The notes beneath the pieces are model-generated. The model saw only the letters and a list, made by a program, of their open reading frames with translations, was not told the origin of the DNA and made no database searches. From Flaccisagitta enflata (taxonomy: Eukaryota > Chaetognatha > Sagittoidea > Aphragmophora), in the NCBI GenBank assembly GCA_965153355.1, contig OZ231126.1:83080001-83144000 (forward strand): a DNA stretch of 64,000 nucleotides, written 5' to 3'. Both the position numbers and the translations under genes were made by a program. Of this stretch, positions 12,766 to 26,232 are shown piece after piece; position 1 is the stretch's first letter; each line of letters starts with the position of its first letter.

Positions 12766-13145
12766 TAGGTAGTGAAGTACGATCTTCGCCAAAAGAAACG
12801 TGGCAATGATACGATTTATTTACCATACTCTAGCAAAATTTAGTGACTGAAAGAGTTTTAAGGATAACTAATTTATTTTCACAAAAAACAAACCAGATTG
12901 TGAATCTAAAATGCAATTTATATCGCGTTTCTTCATAAACAGGGGTGATAAGCTTTTCTCTTTTGTCCACAGTTTTTGCAAGCCTACGGTTTTTGAAAAC
13001 GGTTTACTCTTATGCTTGCCATTTCTAAATGGCTTGAGCTACAGATTCCAGATTGCGGCCACCTTAGAGATTTTTGATGGAAATTAATTTTCTTTTTGGA
13101 AAGGTACCTAGCTACATCAGAAGCAGAGATTACCATAGTTAAAGT
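12766..13145. other. Unassigned sequence
   Basis: AT-rich single-copy-looking DNA; no feature recognised. Confidence 0.4.
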
Positions 13146-14828
13146 TATATCTACCGTATTTCTTGTAATTAGCGCCCCGGGCGCTTTCCAAATCAAAATG
13201 AGACATTGCCATTTTCAATATATATCAGATGTTAACAAACTTAATCGTTTAATTCAACTAACAGCAAAAGACATAGATAGTGAAAAGTATCTCCAACTAT
13301 CAGTGTATAAGTAAACCTGGACTGTGGACCAGGCAAGACTTGTGCTTAAAGTCAACACATGGTCTTGGCGGGTTTAGAGGCTTCCCATCACCCTTGCTAT
13401 TACCCATACCAAAAAATAGAGGAGATATTGGGAAAATAGGAGTATAAATCATACAAAGTTTTATAAATGTTATGGTGGAGAAAATACAGTGTAATGAAAT
13501 GACAGTGTTGATAGGAAAGGTAAGGAAAGGTAAAGATGGTAACATGTATATAGATGATTTTACAATAAATTTACTTTTTTGACATATCTGTAATATCAGT
13601 GCACTGAAAAACTGAGTTTTGATGTACCATCTTGGCCAAAATAAAAGTCCCAGTAAAGCGGTAAAGTTATTCATTGCTGTTGTTTCCCATACAAGATTCA
13701 GTTTTTCTGTAACAATAATAAGTTTAGGCCTATTTTGTACCAATCATCATTTGTAATCATTTAGCTTTTTAAGTAGACATAGATGAAGGATTTTTAAATA
13801 TTTTTGTACAACATGTCCTTTGATTTTTTTAACAATTTTTGTCTTTAGCACTTTCAAATTAAGGTATATTCATTTTGATATAAAATCTGAATGGTTCAAA
13901 CTACAAATATATGCTTGGCGGCATTAACAGTCTATGGACAAAACGAGGAGAGTAGATTTTGCTGATCACCGGTATGATGCTAAGGCGTGGTTTATTTCAA
14001 AATGTAGGCTTGTAATTACCTCATAAAAAATGACTGAGGATTGAAAGAACCAACGCAAGAACGATTACTACAAGTAACTATGGCAAAAAAAAAAATTTTG
14101 CAGAGATTTTTAAACAACCAAAAATGGTACTAAGTATCAACCAATTTCAGTTTTCTTCCGTTAGTTTCTTTCAGTCCAAGTAATTAGCTAAACCTATATT
14201 TTGAACGATTACTACAGGTAGTAATCGTTCTTCCGTTAATTCTTTCAGTCTTTAGTAAATTTCTGTGAGGTAATTACAAACCTACATTTTAAAATCAACT
14301 ACTCTCAGCAAAATCTATTCTCCTCGTTTTGTCCATAGACTGTTAAGCAGATTTTTTGAAGCTCTTTCCAATGGTCACCGATTTCTATATGATTATATCA
14401 TGATAAGCCGAGAAAAAGTGAAAATAAACAGGTTAATTTTTTTTCCCTCATTCTTTGCATATTTTCTGCTTTTTGTTGAGGTGAACGTTTTCACTCTTTT
14501 AGCTCTAAAATCTAAACAAATAGAGCTACTGAGCTCTGCTTGGTGCAATTTGAAAGATTTTTTTCAAGCTCTATCCAATGGTCACTGATTTAGGTTCTTT
14601 TAAGTTGTTGCATCACAAATTAGCTATATAGGTGGGACTTTTATTTTGGCCAAGATGGTATAACAGACTATACTCATGTGGTTTTTGAAAAAAAAATCTA
14701 ATTCAAAATAAATTTTAAAGGATTTTTTACAAAAAAAGATAATATGTCATTAACTCATTCTCTCATCAAAGGGGGGCCATAATTAGAGGGGGGGGGGGGC
14801 GATAAATGCAAGAAATACGGTATTTTTT
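13146..14828. repeat. Large foldback element, about 1.7 kb
   Basis: Nested inverted pairs share one centre: ACCGTATTTCTTG...GCGCCCC (13151) with its inverse ending TACGGT (14820); GTACCATCTTGGCCAAAATA (13624) with its inverse (about 14640-14662); AGTCTATGGACAAAACGAGG (13930) with its inverse (14320-14341); and AATGTAGGCTTGTAATTACC with its inverse (14272-14297). The centre is near 14100-14200. No transposase ORF. Arms are diverged, suggesting an old element. Confidence 0.75.
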
Positions 14829-15298
14829 TTCACAATCTTTTATCTATTCAGAAAATGACTATAGTGACCAGATTGAACTCATTTTGTAGATCTTTTGAAG
14901 AAGATTAATCTTTTTTTTTAAAGAGTTTCTAGCTTTTCCAATGTACTATGTTCCCAGAGGGCGTCACCTCAAGACAAAAAAAATTATGCTGGCACTTTTG
15001 ACCTAAATAAACGGCTGAAACTAGTACAGTTGCTTTCCCTGAGCAAGAAAACATATGGTTTTACCTGCGTCATAGCTAATCCAAAGCCTCTTTTGGCCCC
15101 TTTAAGTTAACTACTTCTCTCATATAAAAATGCGGCAAAAAATGTTTTTTCCATTTCATATGGTACTATTCTAGAAATGAAAAATGGTACTTATGATAAG
15201 AGGGAGGGTGCCAAATCTTTTGCAAAGGTTCAGGGTTGATTGAATACGCCATGTGTAAAATTTGGTAAGCCTGCTCCTAAATTTGTAGGACCTATAAA
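14829..15298. other. Unassigned sequence
   Basis: AT-rich; no coding or repeat feature recognised. Confidence 0.4.
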
Positions 15299-15674
15299 AA
15301 CAAGGCCAACACCTATAAGTCGCGTGCGAGATTTACAGGGTAAGAAGGACTTAGAATGACTTAAAATGACTTAGAATGACTTAGAACGACTTAGAATGAC
15401 TTAAAATGTCCAAAAAGGACTTAAAATGTCTAAAAAACCTAACGACCAAAAATGACTTAAAATAACTTAAAATGACTTTGAATAACTTAAAATGACTTAG
15501 AATGACTCAAAATGACTTAGAATAACTATTAATGACTAAAAAAGACTTAAAATGACCTAAGAGTTGACGCTTTATTACAAAAAAAGTAAAGTGTGACGGA
15601 CGGATGGACCGACGGACGGACCGACGGACGGACCGACAAAGCGGGATGTAGAGTCGCGTGCACGCGACTAAAAA
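15299..15674 (+). mobile_element. H1-type hairpin element with a 10-11-bp array
   Basis: It starts AACAAGGCCAACACCTATAA and GTCGCGTGCGAG. It carries about 15 units near GACTTAGAAT/GACTTAAAAT (15348-15555), then AAAGTGTGACGGACGGATGG with GGACC arrays, and ends with hairpin AGTCGCGTGCACGCGACT plus AAAAAG. The minus-strand copy at 53115-53482 has the same two arrays in the same relative order. Confidence 0.8.
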
Positions 15675-16402
15675 GAAACTCGCAAAATTCTAATCTGAGA
15701 TGAAAAAAATCTTGTCCATTCAGAGCCTCCAAAATGTTGAACCTACTGAGTTCAAGAGCAAAAAAATATCCCTAGATGAATCATGACGCAGGCAAAACCC
15801 CACAGAGGTGTGATCTACACATACTTAAGAACATTTTTATACCATAGCTGTCATCTCTAGGCACTGGCTCATATTTTTGTCCTGTTATGGTACACTCTCC
15901 GATCTACGTGCAATGGTCCAAAAGTTGAACTTTTGGACCGACGGTCGAGCATACCTTTCCACAGGGTATAAAAGCAGAAGCACCCTTCCCTCTGAAATCA
16001 TTCACAACAACAATCTCAACCTCGCGTTTCAAGAACTCTTACCAAGAAGCACTACAATATTTATTCAACCAAACTTTATAATTCTCATTTCATTGTATGA
16101 ATCTATTTTGTACCTCCAAAGTCAGTGAAACCACTACCCCACTTCAAATGTAAGTAAATGCCTGGTGCCAACTATCCCAATAAGTTCGCCTGTAAACTTT
16201 ACTTTAGCTTCATTACCCCTTTGACTATATCAAATAGTGGAAAGCCATGATACTCCCAATGTCATGTATGGGTTACTCAAATATATTCAATCATTATAAA
16301 CCGTGATCCACTTTGATTCAAAAAGTAGATGTTATCAAACCATGAATCAGTTCAGTTATGTCAAGAGTTCTCACTCAGACTGTGGTCTGGTGAGAATCCA
16401 TG
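15675..16402. other. Unassigned sequence
   Basis: No feature recognised beyond short stop-free frames. Confidence 0.4.
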
Positions 16403-16502
16403 ACACCAACATTTACTCTTCTGACTTTATTAACCTTATTGACAAAATAACCGGCCAAGTAGACCAAAAAGTGCACCAGGACAATAACGTTATGCAATTG
16501 AA

Positions 16503-16616
16503 ACAAGGCCAAGTAGGCCAATAAGGTGTGACGTGTTGATCGTCCAACCAATGCGTTACAGACCAACCAACAGACGAACAGAGCTAGCTATAGAGGTGCT
16601 TTGTTGCACCTTAAAA
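16503..16616 (+). mobile_element. H4-type hairpin element, left-arm copy
   Basis: Starts AACAAGGCCAAGTAGGCCAA and TAAGGTGTGACGTG, has CCAACCAATGCGTTACAGAC, and ends TAGAGGTGCTTTGTTGCACC, a decayed form of the terminal hairpin. It has an inverted partner at 17517-17633. Confidence 0.75.
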
Positions 16617-16698
16617 GACCCTTCAGTACATGTCAGTAATTTCCTTGCCATCATGGCAGTTAGTTTGTCCGTTTGTCTGCTGGTTGTTCGGATGTCCT

Positions 16699-16802
<104 letters not shown>

Positions 16803-16904
16803 TGGCCGTGGCCCCACTTTTTTCTCTCGCCATATGAGGTTCAGGCGCGTGTCAGAGGTCGTAGATTATTTACATTGATGAGCTAACTAATTTCCATACA
16901 AGAT

Positions 16905-16906
<2 letters not shown>

Positions 16907-16971
<65 letters not shown>

Positions 16972-16989
16972 CCTGCGCGCGAGCGAGCG

Positions 16990-17078
<89 letters not shown>
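16907..17078. repeat. (GA)30 - 26 nt - (CT)42 hairpin
   Basis: Sixty bases of GA (16907-16966), a 26-nt GC-rich spacer (GGAGACCTGCGCGCGAGCGA and following), then about 85 bases of CT (16993-17077). One strand can form a stem of about 30 GA/CT dinucleotides. It sits near the centre of the larger inverted repeat. Confidence 0.95.
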
Positions 17079-17434
<356 letters not shown>

Positions 17435-17516
17435 AGGACATCCGAACAACCAGCAGACAGACGGACAAACTAGCTGTCATGATGGCAAGCAGATTACTGA
17501 CATGTACTGAAGGGTC

Positions 17517-17633
17517 TTTTTAAGTGCGACAAAGCACCTCTATAACTGGCTCTGTCCGTCTGTTGGTTGGTCTGTAACTCATTCGTTGGACGATCAATAT
17601 GTCGCACCTTATTGGCCTACTTGGCCTTGTTTC
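17517..17633 (-). mobile_element. H4-type hairpin element, right-arm copy
   Basis: Inverted counterpart of 16503-16616, with terminal hairpin AAGTGCGACAAAGCACCT and the far end GGCCTACTTGGCCTTGTT. Confidence 0.75.
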
Positions 17634-17667
17634 AATTGCATAACATAATCGTCCTGGCGCACTTTTT

Positions 17668-17781
17668 AGGTGCGACAAAGCACCTCTATAACTGGCTGTG
17701 TCCGTTGGTTGGTTGGTCGGTCTGTAACGCATTCGTTCGATGATCCATATGTCACACCTTATTGACCTACTTGGCCTTGTT
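17668..17781 (-). mobile_element. H4-type hairpin element inserted into one arm (filled site)
   Basis: A complete 114-bp copy. In minus orientation it runs from AACAAGGCCAAGTAGGTCAA to hairpin AGGTGCTTTGTCGCACCT, followed by host AAAAAG. The left arm of the inverted repeat has the empty site at 16462-16472 (AGACCAAAAAGTGC). Comparison defines the ends and shows no target duplication beyond ambiguous A residues. Confidence 0.85.
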
Positions 17782-17944
17782 GGTTTACTTGGCCCATTTT
17801 TAATGATTGACCAGTGACTACGCTAGGTCGGTTATTTTGTCAATAAGGTTAATAAAGTCAGAAGAGTAAATGTTGGCGAAAATGTTGAGACACAGACAGA
17901 AGGTAATGGCGCGGCCGTATCCAAGAGGAATTCATATCTGCTGA

Positions 17945-18029
17945 GAGAGAATGAATGAATAAATGAATGAATGAATGAATGAATGAATGAATCAATGAAT
18001 CAATCAATGAATCAATGAATGAAGAATGA

Positions 18030-18061
<32 letters not shown>

Positions 18062-18065
18062 AGGA

Positions 18066-18149
<84 letters not shown>

Positions 18150-18240
18150 CAAAAGTCAAAAGTCAAAAGTCAAAAGTCAAAAACCAGAAGACAAAAGACA
18201 AAAGACAAAAGACAAAAGACAAAAGACAACAGACAAAAAA
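17945..18240. repeat. GAAT, GAAA and AAAAGTC/AAAAGAC arrays
   Basis: Adjacent arrays: GAAT (17950-18020), GAAA (18028-18148), then heptamers AAAAGTC (18150-18180) changing to AAAAGAC (18186-18235). Confidence 0.95.
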
Positions 18241-18509
18241 AATGAACAACAGAATGAAAGGCAAGAAAACCCCCTGTCCAATCAAAATAGATGTTAACAA
18301 ACAAACAGGTTCCTCATGTAATAAATCATTATGCATTGATGCCATACTAATGTAACATTTTTGAACCATAACATTAACAGAACGAAACTCGACTGTCGAC
18401 TATGTCGATTATGTTCGTCAGCATCGTGCTCAGCATCGTCATTGATACAAACAGACGGAAGAAGGACGGACGAATGGCCATGTAAACGCACGTGCGCCGT
18501 GTGAATCAT

Positions 18510-18514
18510 CTAGC

Positions 18515-18583
<69 letters not shown>

Positions 18584-18690
18584 GCCGGACAAAGCCTCTT
18601 TATGACGTATCTTGTCACAGGGGAAAATGGGGGACGAATGGACGGATGGACTGACTAATGGGTTCAGCCCCGTATAGCATGCGACCAAAA
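18510..18690. repeat. (CAGA)n array with a GGAC-rich flank
   Basis: About 18 CAGA units (18513-18585) followed by GGACAAAGCCTCTTTATGAC, which resembles the end block of H3 elements, and by GGACGGATGGACTGAC. Possibly a diverged H3 element. Confidence 0.7.
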
Positions 18691-19228
18691 CAACGATCCT
18701 ACTGAATAACCTCGTGTACGTAACTGAAAATACGAAATCATAGAATTCAAGATAAAAGTAAGAGACAGAAAGACACAGACAGAGAAATACAAACTGGTTA
18801 GCAAACAGTTAGACAGGCAAACAAACAGACAGACCCTTAGCAAGCGTAAACAATTTTCACTTTGGCGACGGGCTTCTACGCGGCAATTTTCCCTTACACA
18901 AGCAACTTTCCTTCTTCAAAGAGGTAAAACTGCGGTAATGAAAGAAGGGGAAAAAAGAAAGTTTGTGAAGAAAAAAGTATTAAATGCTCATTGATATGCT
19001 AATTGATTTATGCTAATTGAAGGGAAGTCGTTTTCTTTCGCAGGCTTTCACAGCGCGTCGTCGCTGTTGTTAGCAGACGGATACGTAGACGGCGGAACTG
19101 ACTGCTCCAACGTCATGGTCTGTAGACTCAGGATGGGGTGGTTGCTGAAACAGCAGTATACATGCTTGCTTATGTTGCACATGTAAAAAAACGCATTTGA
19201 CAGCAGAAAAAAAAAGAAATAGAAATAT
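18691..19228. other. Unassigned; repeated ATGCTAATT
   Basis: No coding feature. TATGCTAATTGATTTATGCTAATT occurs at about 18994-19020: two octamer-like sites 17 bp apart. Confidence 0.4.
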
Positions 19229-19262
19229 GTAGGAAAGAAAGAAAGAAAGAAAAAAAAGAAAG

Positions 19263-19345
<83 letters not shown>

Positions 19346-19355
19346 ATGAAGGAAA
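19229..19355. repeat. (GAAA)n microsatellite
   Basis: About 28 GAAA units. Confidence 0.96.
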
Positions 19356-19497
19356 GAGAGATTCCACGATACGTTCACGTTCTGCCATAACAACTGAAAA
19401 ATGGAGTGAAGCGATTTTTCATCATTTCATCGACCACAGATTCAGATTCTTTTTTTGCTATTGATCCATTGACGCACTACAGACCGATGGATTAATG

Positions 19498-20001
19498 GAC
19501 AAACAGGTCGCCCAAGGGCAATATGTGGTCAGCGATCCCCGTTGCCCTGCTTGCATGATTGTGAAATGGAGTGAGAGGAAGCATGGCAGCGGCCCCAAAG
19601 GGGACGATGTCCTGTAGAACACAGGGGGACTTCCGTTCGTTCGTTTGTTTCTCCGTCCGTTCCCCCCAGGCCCTCTCAGGCCTGAAATCTGCCCTCTCAG
19701 GCCTGGAATTTACCCTCTCAGTCCTTAAATCTGCCCTCTCAGGCCTTGAATCTGCGAGGGCAGATTTCTGGCTTGAGAGGACAGATTTCAGGCCTGTGAG
19801 GACAGATTTCAGGCCTGAGACGACAGATTTCAGGTCTGGGAGGGCAGATTTCAGGCCGGAGAGGATAAATTTTAGGCCTGAGAGGGCAGATTTCAGGTCT
19901 GAGAGGGCCTGGGGGGGGGGACAAACGGAGAAACGAACAAACGAACGAAAGTCCCCCTGTGTTCTACAGGACATCGTCCCCTTTGGGGCCGCTGCCCAAT
20001 T
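19498..20001. mobile_element. FB1 foldback element with a direction-switching array
   Basis: Arms: GGCAGCGGCCCCAAAGGGGA, TGTCCTGTAGAACACAGGGG, then TTCGTTCGTTTGTTTCTCCG. The right side inverts all three blocks up to CCCCTTTGGGGCCGCTGCCC. The core units read CCCTCTCAGGCCTGAAATCTG up to about 19755, then switch to the complementary direction (GAGGGCAGATTTC) to 19905. The arrays are thus part of the palindrome. Confidence 0.85.
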
Positions 20002-20149
20002 AACTTATAAAGGGAGAGCAAAGCCCTCTCATAGTAGACGCGTGGTCGCGTGCGGAGCAATGATGTAGAAGGCAGTGCAGGCGCAGAGATTGACCTTAGA
20101 TCCGAAATCTGAATCCTTGTGAATTTTCCGACGGCATGAGCTTGAGCTC

Positions 20150-20515
20150 TAATTAATCAGATTGAATTTGGTCCTTAAAGATACCTTGGCGTATGGACAT
20201 AACTCTGTTCATCTCATTGACCAAAATTTTGAACTTTTTAGGGGCTCCTAAGGGCTCCCAAAAAAGCCCTTTAGGATTTTTTTTTTGAAAAAAAAGTGGG
20301 GTGCAATCGAAAGGAAATTGTTCGATTTGCCTAGATCCAAAATCTTGTATTTTTACTTTTTTCAAAAAACTGAGAAAAATCTTCTCTCGCGCGTCGGGGA
20401 CTAAAAAGAAAATACTTTTTTGAAAAATAGTTTTCAAAAGTGGGGTGCAATCAATAGGTTATTGTTCGGTTCGCCTAGATCTAAAATCTTGTAACCTTCC
20501 TTTAAAAAAAAAAAA
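20150..20515 (-). repeat. About 150-bp repeat, two units
   Basis: Two units of the block CCTAGATCCAAAATCTTGTA with GTGGGGTGCAATCGAAAGGA (20331 and 20476), starting near AGGGGCTCCTAAGGGCTCCC. This is the reverse complement of the four-unit array at 36890-37470. Confidence 0.75.
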
Positions 20516-21250
20516 AAAATTGGACTCAGTTGAAATTCACTGTCGGCCATATTTAAAAAGAAAGTTCAAAGATTCTCCTGGAATTTTTTTAGCTTGATAT
20601 GGTTCAAACAAATGCTCATAACTTCTAAAGTATTTTAGCCAGAACCTTGAAATTTGAAACGTGCGATATTGAAAGCGCTGAGCAGGTCCATGCAAAAGAT
20701 TGAGCTACTGACTGACCTAGGAAAATTTTCGACTCTAAAGTCAACAGGCGCTTTGACAGGAGCGGCAATGCCAAAGAACCGAAAATCGACAAATTTGACA
20801 GACTGACTGTAGAACCTACCGACGGACGATTATGATTGATTTGTATTCACGCGACTTTAAAAAAAAAGTCAAAAAGAAAGAATAAACACTTCATGGATTG
20901 GCGATGTGGGTGGGGTGAGGGTGGGTGACCATCACTCGTCGTCTCATCTGGGAATGATGGAAGAACCGAGGGTAAGAGGACGGACGGGGATGGTAGATAC
21001 AGTGTACAGCGCTAATGAACGCGAGCTCAGTATTCAAGGACTTAAAAAAAAAGCAAATTAATTATGGTTGGTGGTGACTTGGAACAGCTACAGTTTTCGA
21101 AACACAGTCTAACTAGACTATTAACGAGTGACTAACCAACCAAAGTAATATAATAACTAGCGTAGAGACAGACAGACAGACACAGAGGAATCAAGAAATG
21201 CATTAAATCTATTGGAGGAGGGGCGGGTGGACGACGTGGGGAAATATTGG
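20516..21250. other. Unassigned sequence
   Basis: Poly-A runs and AT-rich sequence; a GACGGACGATTATG remnant near 20820 resembles H-element arrays. Nothing else. Confidence 0.4.
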
Positions 21251-21251
21251 C

Positions 21252-21255
<4 letters not shown>

Positions 21256-21290
<35 letters not shown>
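21256..21290. repeat. (GA)n microsatellite, short
   Basis: About 17 GA units. Confidence 0.95.
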
Positions 21291-21292
<2 letters not shown>

Positions 21293-21406
21293 AAATATAT
21301 AGTCCGTTTCTGTTGCGGTTGTGGTTTTTCTTGTGTCAATAGATGCTAACGACCTCGTATGTAACGAGCCTGGGTATCAACTCAATTCATAATGGGATGT
21401 TAAGAA

Positions 21407-21527
21407 AACAAGGCCGGACGCATGGCTGCCCAAGACGCGTGCGGATGGGCAAGGGCTCTATTCGATTTTGAGGTCCAACCGACGGACTGACAAAGTGGGG
21501 TGTAGAGTCGCGTAGCACGTGACTTAA
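21407..21527 (+). mobile_element. H1-type hairpin element, short form
   Basis: AACAAGGCCGGACGCATGGC ... ACGCGTGCGGATGGGCAAGG ... CCGACGGACTGACAAAGTGG ... AGTCGCGTAGCACGTGACTT. It is 121 bp with both ends and almost no array, showing the minimal element. Confidence 0.75.
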
Positions 21528-21654
21528 ACACTGCATAAGGGAGAAGATGTAGAAAGGAAAGTCGAATGTCAGAAGTGAAACGCGATGAGAATATTCTGTC
21601 GCACTTCAAGTTGGATCAAAAAGATGTAACCTCTTAACAGGAGCGAGGAGGGCA

Positions 21655-23112
21655 GTAAGCTCCCTAACCACTAAAGGCAGAATCTAACTTGAGTGGTTTT
21701 CAACTTTAACTGCCCCTTCTAACTAGATTGTTTCTTTTTGAATCAGCTTAAAAAAGAAAGTTTTCTTTGGCCCTATTTAGATCTAACTTGCATCACTCTT
21801 TAATTCTTTTATGTCATCTTCTGATACAATCTATAATTGTTAATTTTTGGAAGTCTTAAGATAAAGATTCTTCAAAAATGATATCTTTTTATTTTTTCAA
21901 AAAAATATCTTTTCCTGTCAAATGTCTCTTAATTCTGGACCAATGACGAAGCTACTACAAGGCAACAACAGCGACAAGCAAATTTATAACAGGGTGTGCA
22001 AAATTATCCGCACTTGCTTCATGAAAAAAAAATTAAACTTAAAAGTGACCCAGCACCATGAAATTTGAACCAGAGTGCCTCAGTTAGTCATATTAGAAGC
22101 TGAGATTGATTGTAGGTCTTTTCTGTAACCCATGTCACTGTGGGAGTCAAATGATTTGAATCAAAGATTTTGATTTTGACAGGATCTTATTTTGTAGGCG
22201 AAATAGGCTATAAAATCATAGATTCTTGTATTACTGACTACTCAATAATGATTTTCTTGGCTTTGCACATATCATGCTGAAGTTGGTGAATTATATCAAC
22301 ATGAATGGAGCTCACTAAAGCATATAAACTAGGCCTATGTAGCATGAAAAACTAATCACAGAATTTAAGATTATTCTAAAAAATCTTTCTAAGGAGTGTT
22401 TTACTAGAGCAAAATCTACCTGAAAAATTTTATTACTGACTTTGTGAATTCTAGTTTTGTAAATTAAAATAGATATTTTTTCATACTGACTACTTATGCT
22501 TTCATAGATCATTATCTCCTAAGGTTTTTGAGAAAATAAAGTGCCAAGTGCGGATAATTTTGCACACCCTGTTATGAAAGCGATAACGATAACGCCTACA
22601 ACAATAACTCGCTAGTGTGGAATCGCTAATTATTGTGGAACCCTGACGAGGGTAAGTTAAGGCAAAACGTAAGGGGAAACGAGATATGGGAAGGGTAAAG
22701 TGGATATGATGCGACGTGTACGAAATAGGGCAGAATAAATTTTAAATTCTAAAAACATTAAAACAGGAAAGGACAAATTGTTTTTCCATGAATTTTTTTT
22801 ATAATGAATTGTTTTAGCCTCTTATTGAATTTCAATATTTCATTTATTTAGAATAGGCAAAAAAAAGATTTGAAAAAAAAAGGTGAAGCTCAATACAGAA
22901 AATAAATTCAGAACTTGAGAAAAAAAATGACAAACCATTCTTTTTCACAGGTATAGTAAACCAGACTTTTACAATTCCCATGTAAAAATAAAAACCACTC
23001 TAATTAGAATTTAAAATGAGGGATGTTCTACTTCATTCCTCTCAAGTCCGAATCTGACAATAGTGGTTTCAGTCCTAACATTAGTCCGAAATTCGGCCTA
23101 AGATGGTTCCCC
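21655..23112 (+). mobile_element. Repeat family E, copy 2 (with nested MITE)
   Basis: Left blocks (GCTCCCTAACCACTAAAGGC, TTTGGCCCTATTTAG, TTGCATCACTCTT) and right blocks (GGGATGTTCTACTTCATTCC, GAAATTCGGCCTAAGATGGT) match those at 9425 and 10840. The ends are weakly complementary (CCACT-TAGGC against GCCTAAGATGG), so it may be an old TIR element of about 1.45 kb. The MITE at 21989-22572 sits inside it. Confidence 0.55.
21989..22572. repeat. Mariner-like MITE, 584 bp
   Basis: Terminal inverted repeats of about 27 bp (ACAGGGTGTGCAAAATTATC on the left, GATAATTTTGCACACCCTGT on the right) are flanked by TA on both sides. This is the signature of Tc1/mariner target duplication. The interior is AT-rich with no transposase. 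Confidence 0.88.
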
Positions 23113-23232
23113 CACAGGGGAAACTGTGGCATGATATCGAGAGTGTGTTACGTGTTGAAGTTATATCATGTTTATTCGATGAGCAAATAGTGAGTCCTTT
23201 TTCTGTAAGTTATGTCGGATTTTCATTTTCTG

Positions 23233-24855
<1,623 letters not shown>

Positions 24856-24945
24856 CGGGGTTCGAATCCCAGCAATAAGAAAGTGAATATGGTGATGCCA
24901 GCAAAGCTTACCACTAGACCAATTGCACTCGCTGCCTTGTGTTGA
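24856..24945 (-). repeat. tRNA-like SINE head
   Basis: On the minus strand ATTGGTCTAGTGGTAAGC matches box A of tRNA-derived SINEs, followed about 45 nt later by GGGATTCGAACCCCGG. The B-box-like sequence is near-palindromic. Not a folded tRNA gene. Confidence 0.4.
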
Positions 24946-25049
24946 TATTTTTGCTGGGTGTATTCTCTGGAGGCTAGGGACGCTGGTCAAGCAGGATGTG
25001 GGCGTTGTGTGCTCATAACCATTCATGAACGCAATCAACGATTATTGAA

Positions 25050-25214
25050 ACAAGGCTGGATACACGGCCAATACCAGTTGCGGATGGGTGGGCAGGGGCG
25101 GAAATGCGCGTTTTCACACTTTTCGACTCGTGTTCATGGACGGACGGACCGACGGACAAACTGACGGATGGACAGACAAAGGCTCTTATAGAGTTGCGTG
25201 TCTGCAACTAAAAA
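25050..25214 (+). mobile_element. H3-type hairpin element
   Basis: AACAAGGCTGGATACACGGC, AGTTGCGGATGGGTGGGCAG, CGCGTTTTCACACTTTTCGA, then GGACGGACCGACGGAC, AAAGGCTCTTATAG and hairpin AGTTGCGTGTCTGCAACT plus AAAAA. A compact copy of 165 bp, near the family consensus. Confidence 0.85.
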
Positions 25215-25269
25215 GGATATGATTTTCTGGACAAAACGATCGCGTTTTGAATGGGCCACTTGGTCGCTC

Positions 25270-25390
25270 GATATTTTTTTTTTTTTTTTTTGCTGGCACC
25301 GCTCACTCCGCTCACTTGCTTTGTGACCCTCCGCTTCGCTATGCTCCGTTCACGGGCTTGCTCACTTTTTTCACTCACTCCCTTGTAAAA
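25270..25390 (-). repeat. GTGAGC-rich dispersed repeat
   Basis: On the minus strand, AGTGAGCAAGCCCGTGAACG and following GAGC/GAAGCGGAG motifs match 43970-44053 on the plus strand (GTGAGCAGGCCCATGAACGG). The block is followed by a 20-nt T tract. Confidence 0.6.
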
Positions 25391-25685
25391 AGTTGTAGTT
25401 CCTGAATTTGTGTTCATGCTGTAAACACGTTCGTCTTCATCAATTGAAACACGCCCGTATATGTGTAGTCGCAATCACTGTGTCAATGTGCGCGGACGCG
25501 TAATCGGCCTAAAGTGCATCGCTTAGTCATCACTGGTTCAACGCCCTTGACAATTAACGATGGATCGATGGACGGAGAGACGGACACAGTAAGAATTAAC
25601 CAAAGTTTTCAGACAAATATCAATGAGGCAGAGGGACAGACAGACATGCATCTGGACGAACAGACAGGCAGAGCAGCAGAGAAAT
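25391..25685. other. Unassigned; GACGGA fragment
   Basis: Contains GGATGGACGGAGAGACGGAC at about 25565; otherwise nothing recognised. Confidence 0.35.
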
Positions 25686-25857
25686 AACCAGCACTGCTCT
25701 CTCACAAAGATTTGAGACAAGAGTGATATAACTATGTAGTTTTTTGCATAGGTCATAGGTATACAAACCAAGAACTATCAATTAAAAAATCTATCCTAAG
25801 GCGCTTTTTGAAATAAATGAAAAAATCAATATTTTTAGGTTTATTTTTCATAGATAA

Positions 25858-26024
25858 TGTTTAGTCGCGGACACGCGACTTCACACCTTGCCATATTGGT
25901 TGGTAGGTTGGTAGGTCCATCTGTCCGTCGGTCCGTCCGTCCAATTTTTGATTTTCAAGCGGTTTTCGCGTTACTGCTCCTGCCTAACTGTCCGCGACTG
26001 GATTGCCGTGTATCCGGCCTTGTT
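25858..26024 (-). mobile_element. H1-type hairpin element
   Basis: Hairpin AGTCGCGGACACGCGACT at the low end preceded by TTT, then GTCCGTCGGTCCGTCCGTCC, CTGTCCGCGACTGGATTGCC and GTGTATCCGGCCTTGTT at the high end. The loop is GGACAC instead of GTGCAC; the stem is intact. Confidence 0.8.
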
Positions 26025-26073
26025 CAGGTTTGTTTGACCTTTTTTTTGACAGCATATTGTTGATCCTGGTAAA

Positions 26074-26232
26074 ATTCTGATTTATTTGATAGGTCGCACT
26101 ATATGGTTATCATAAGAAATGAATTTATTACATTTTTGGTCACCGATCTAAATTTGTAACAGTGGCTTTGAAAATGAGACTTTTTTTTCTCATGAAAATC
26201 ATATAGTGCGACCTATCTAATAAATCAGAATA
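26074..26232. repeat. Small MITE, about 160 bp
   Basis: Inverted ends ATTCTGATTTATTTGATAGG and the inverse of TCTAATAAATCAGAAT, including GGTCGCACTATATG against CATATAGTGCGACC. No coding content. Confidence 0.8.

Noticed and set aside
19492-20068. Two antiparallel frames of about 160 codons with repeats
   Set aside because: They lie in the palindromic FB1 element and its array; the symmetry opens both strands.
24856-24945. True tRNA gene
   Set aside because: Box A and B resemble tRNA, but the acceptor, D and anticodon stems do not pair convincingly.
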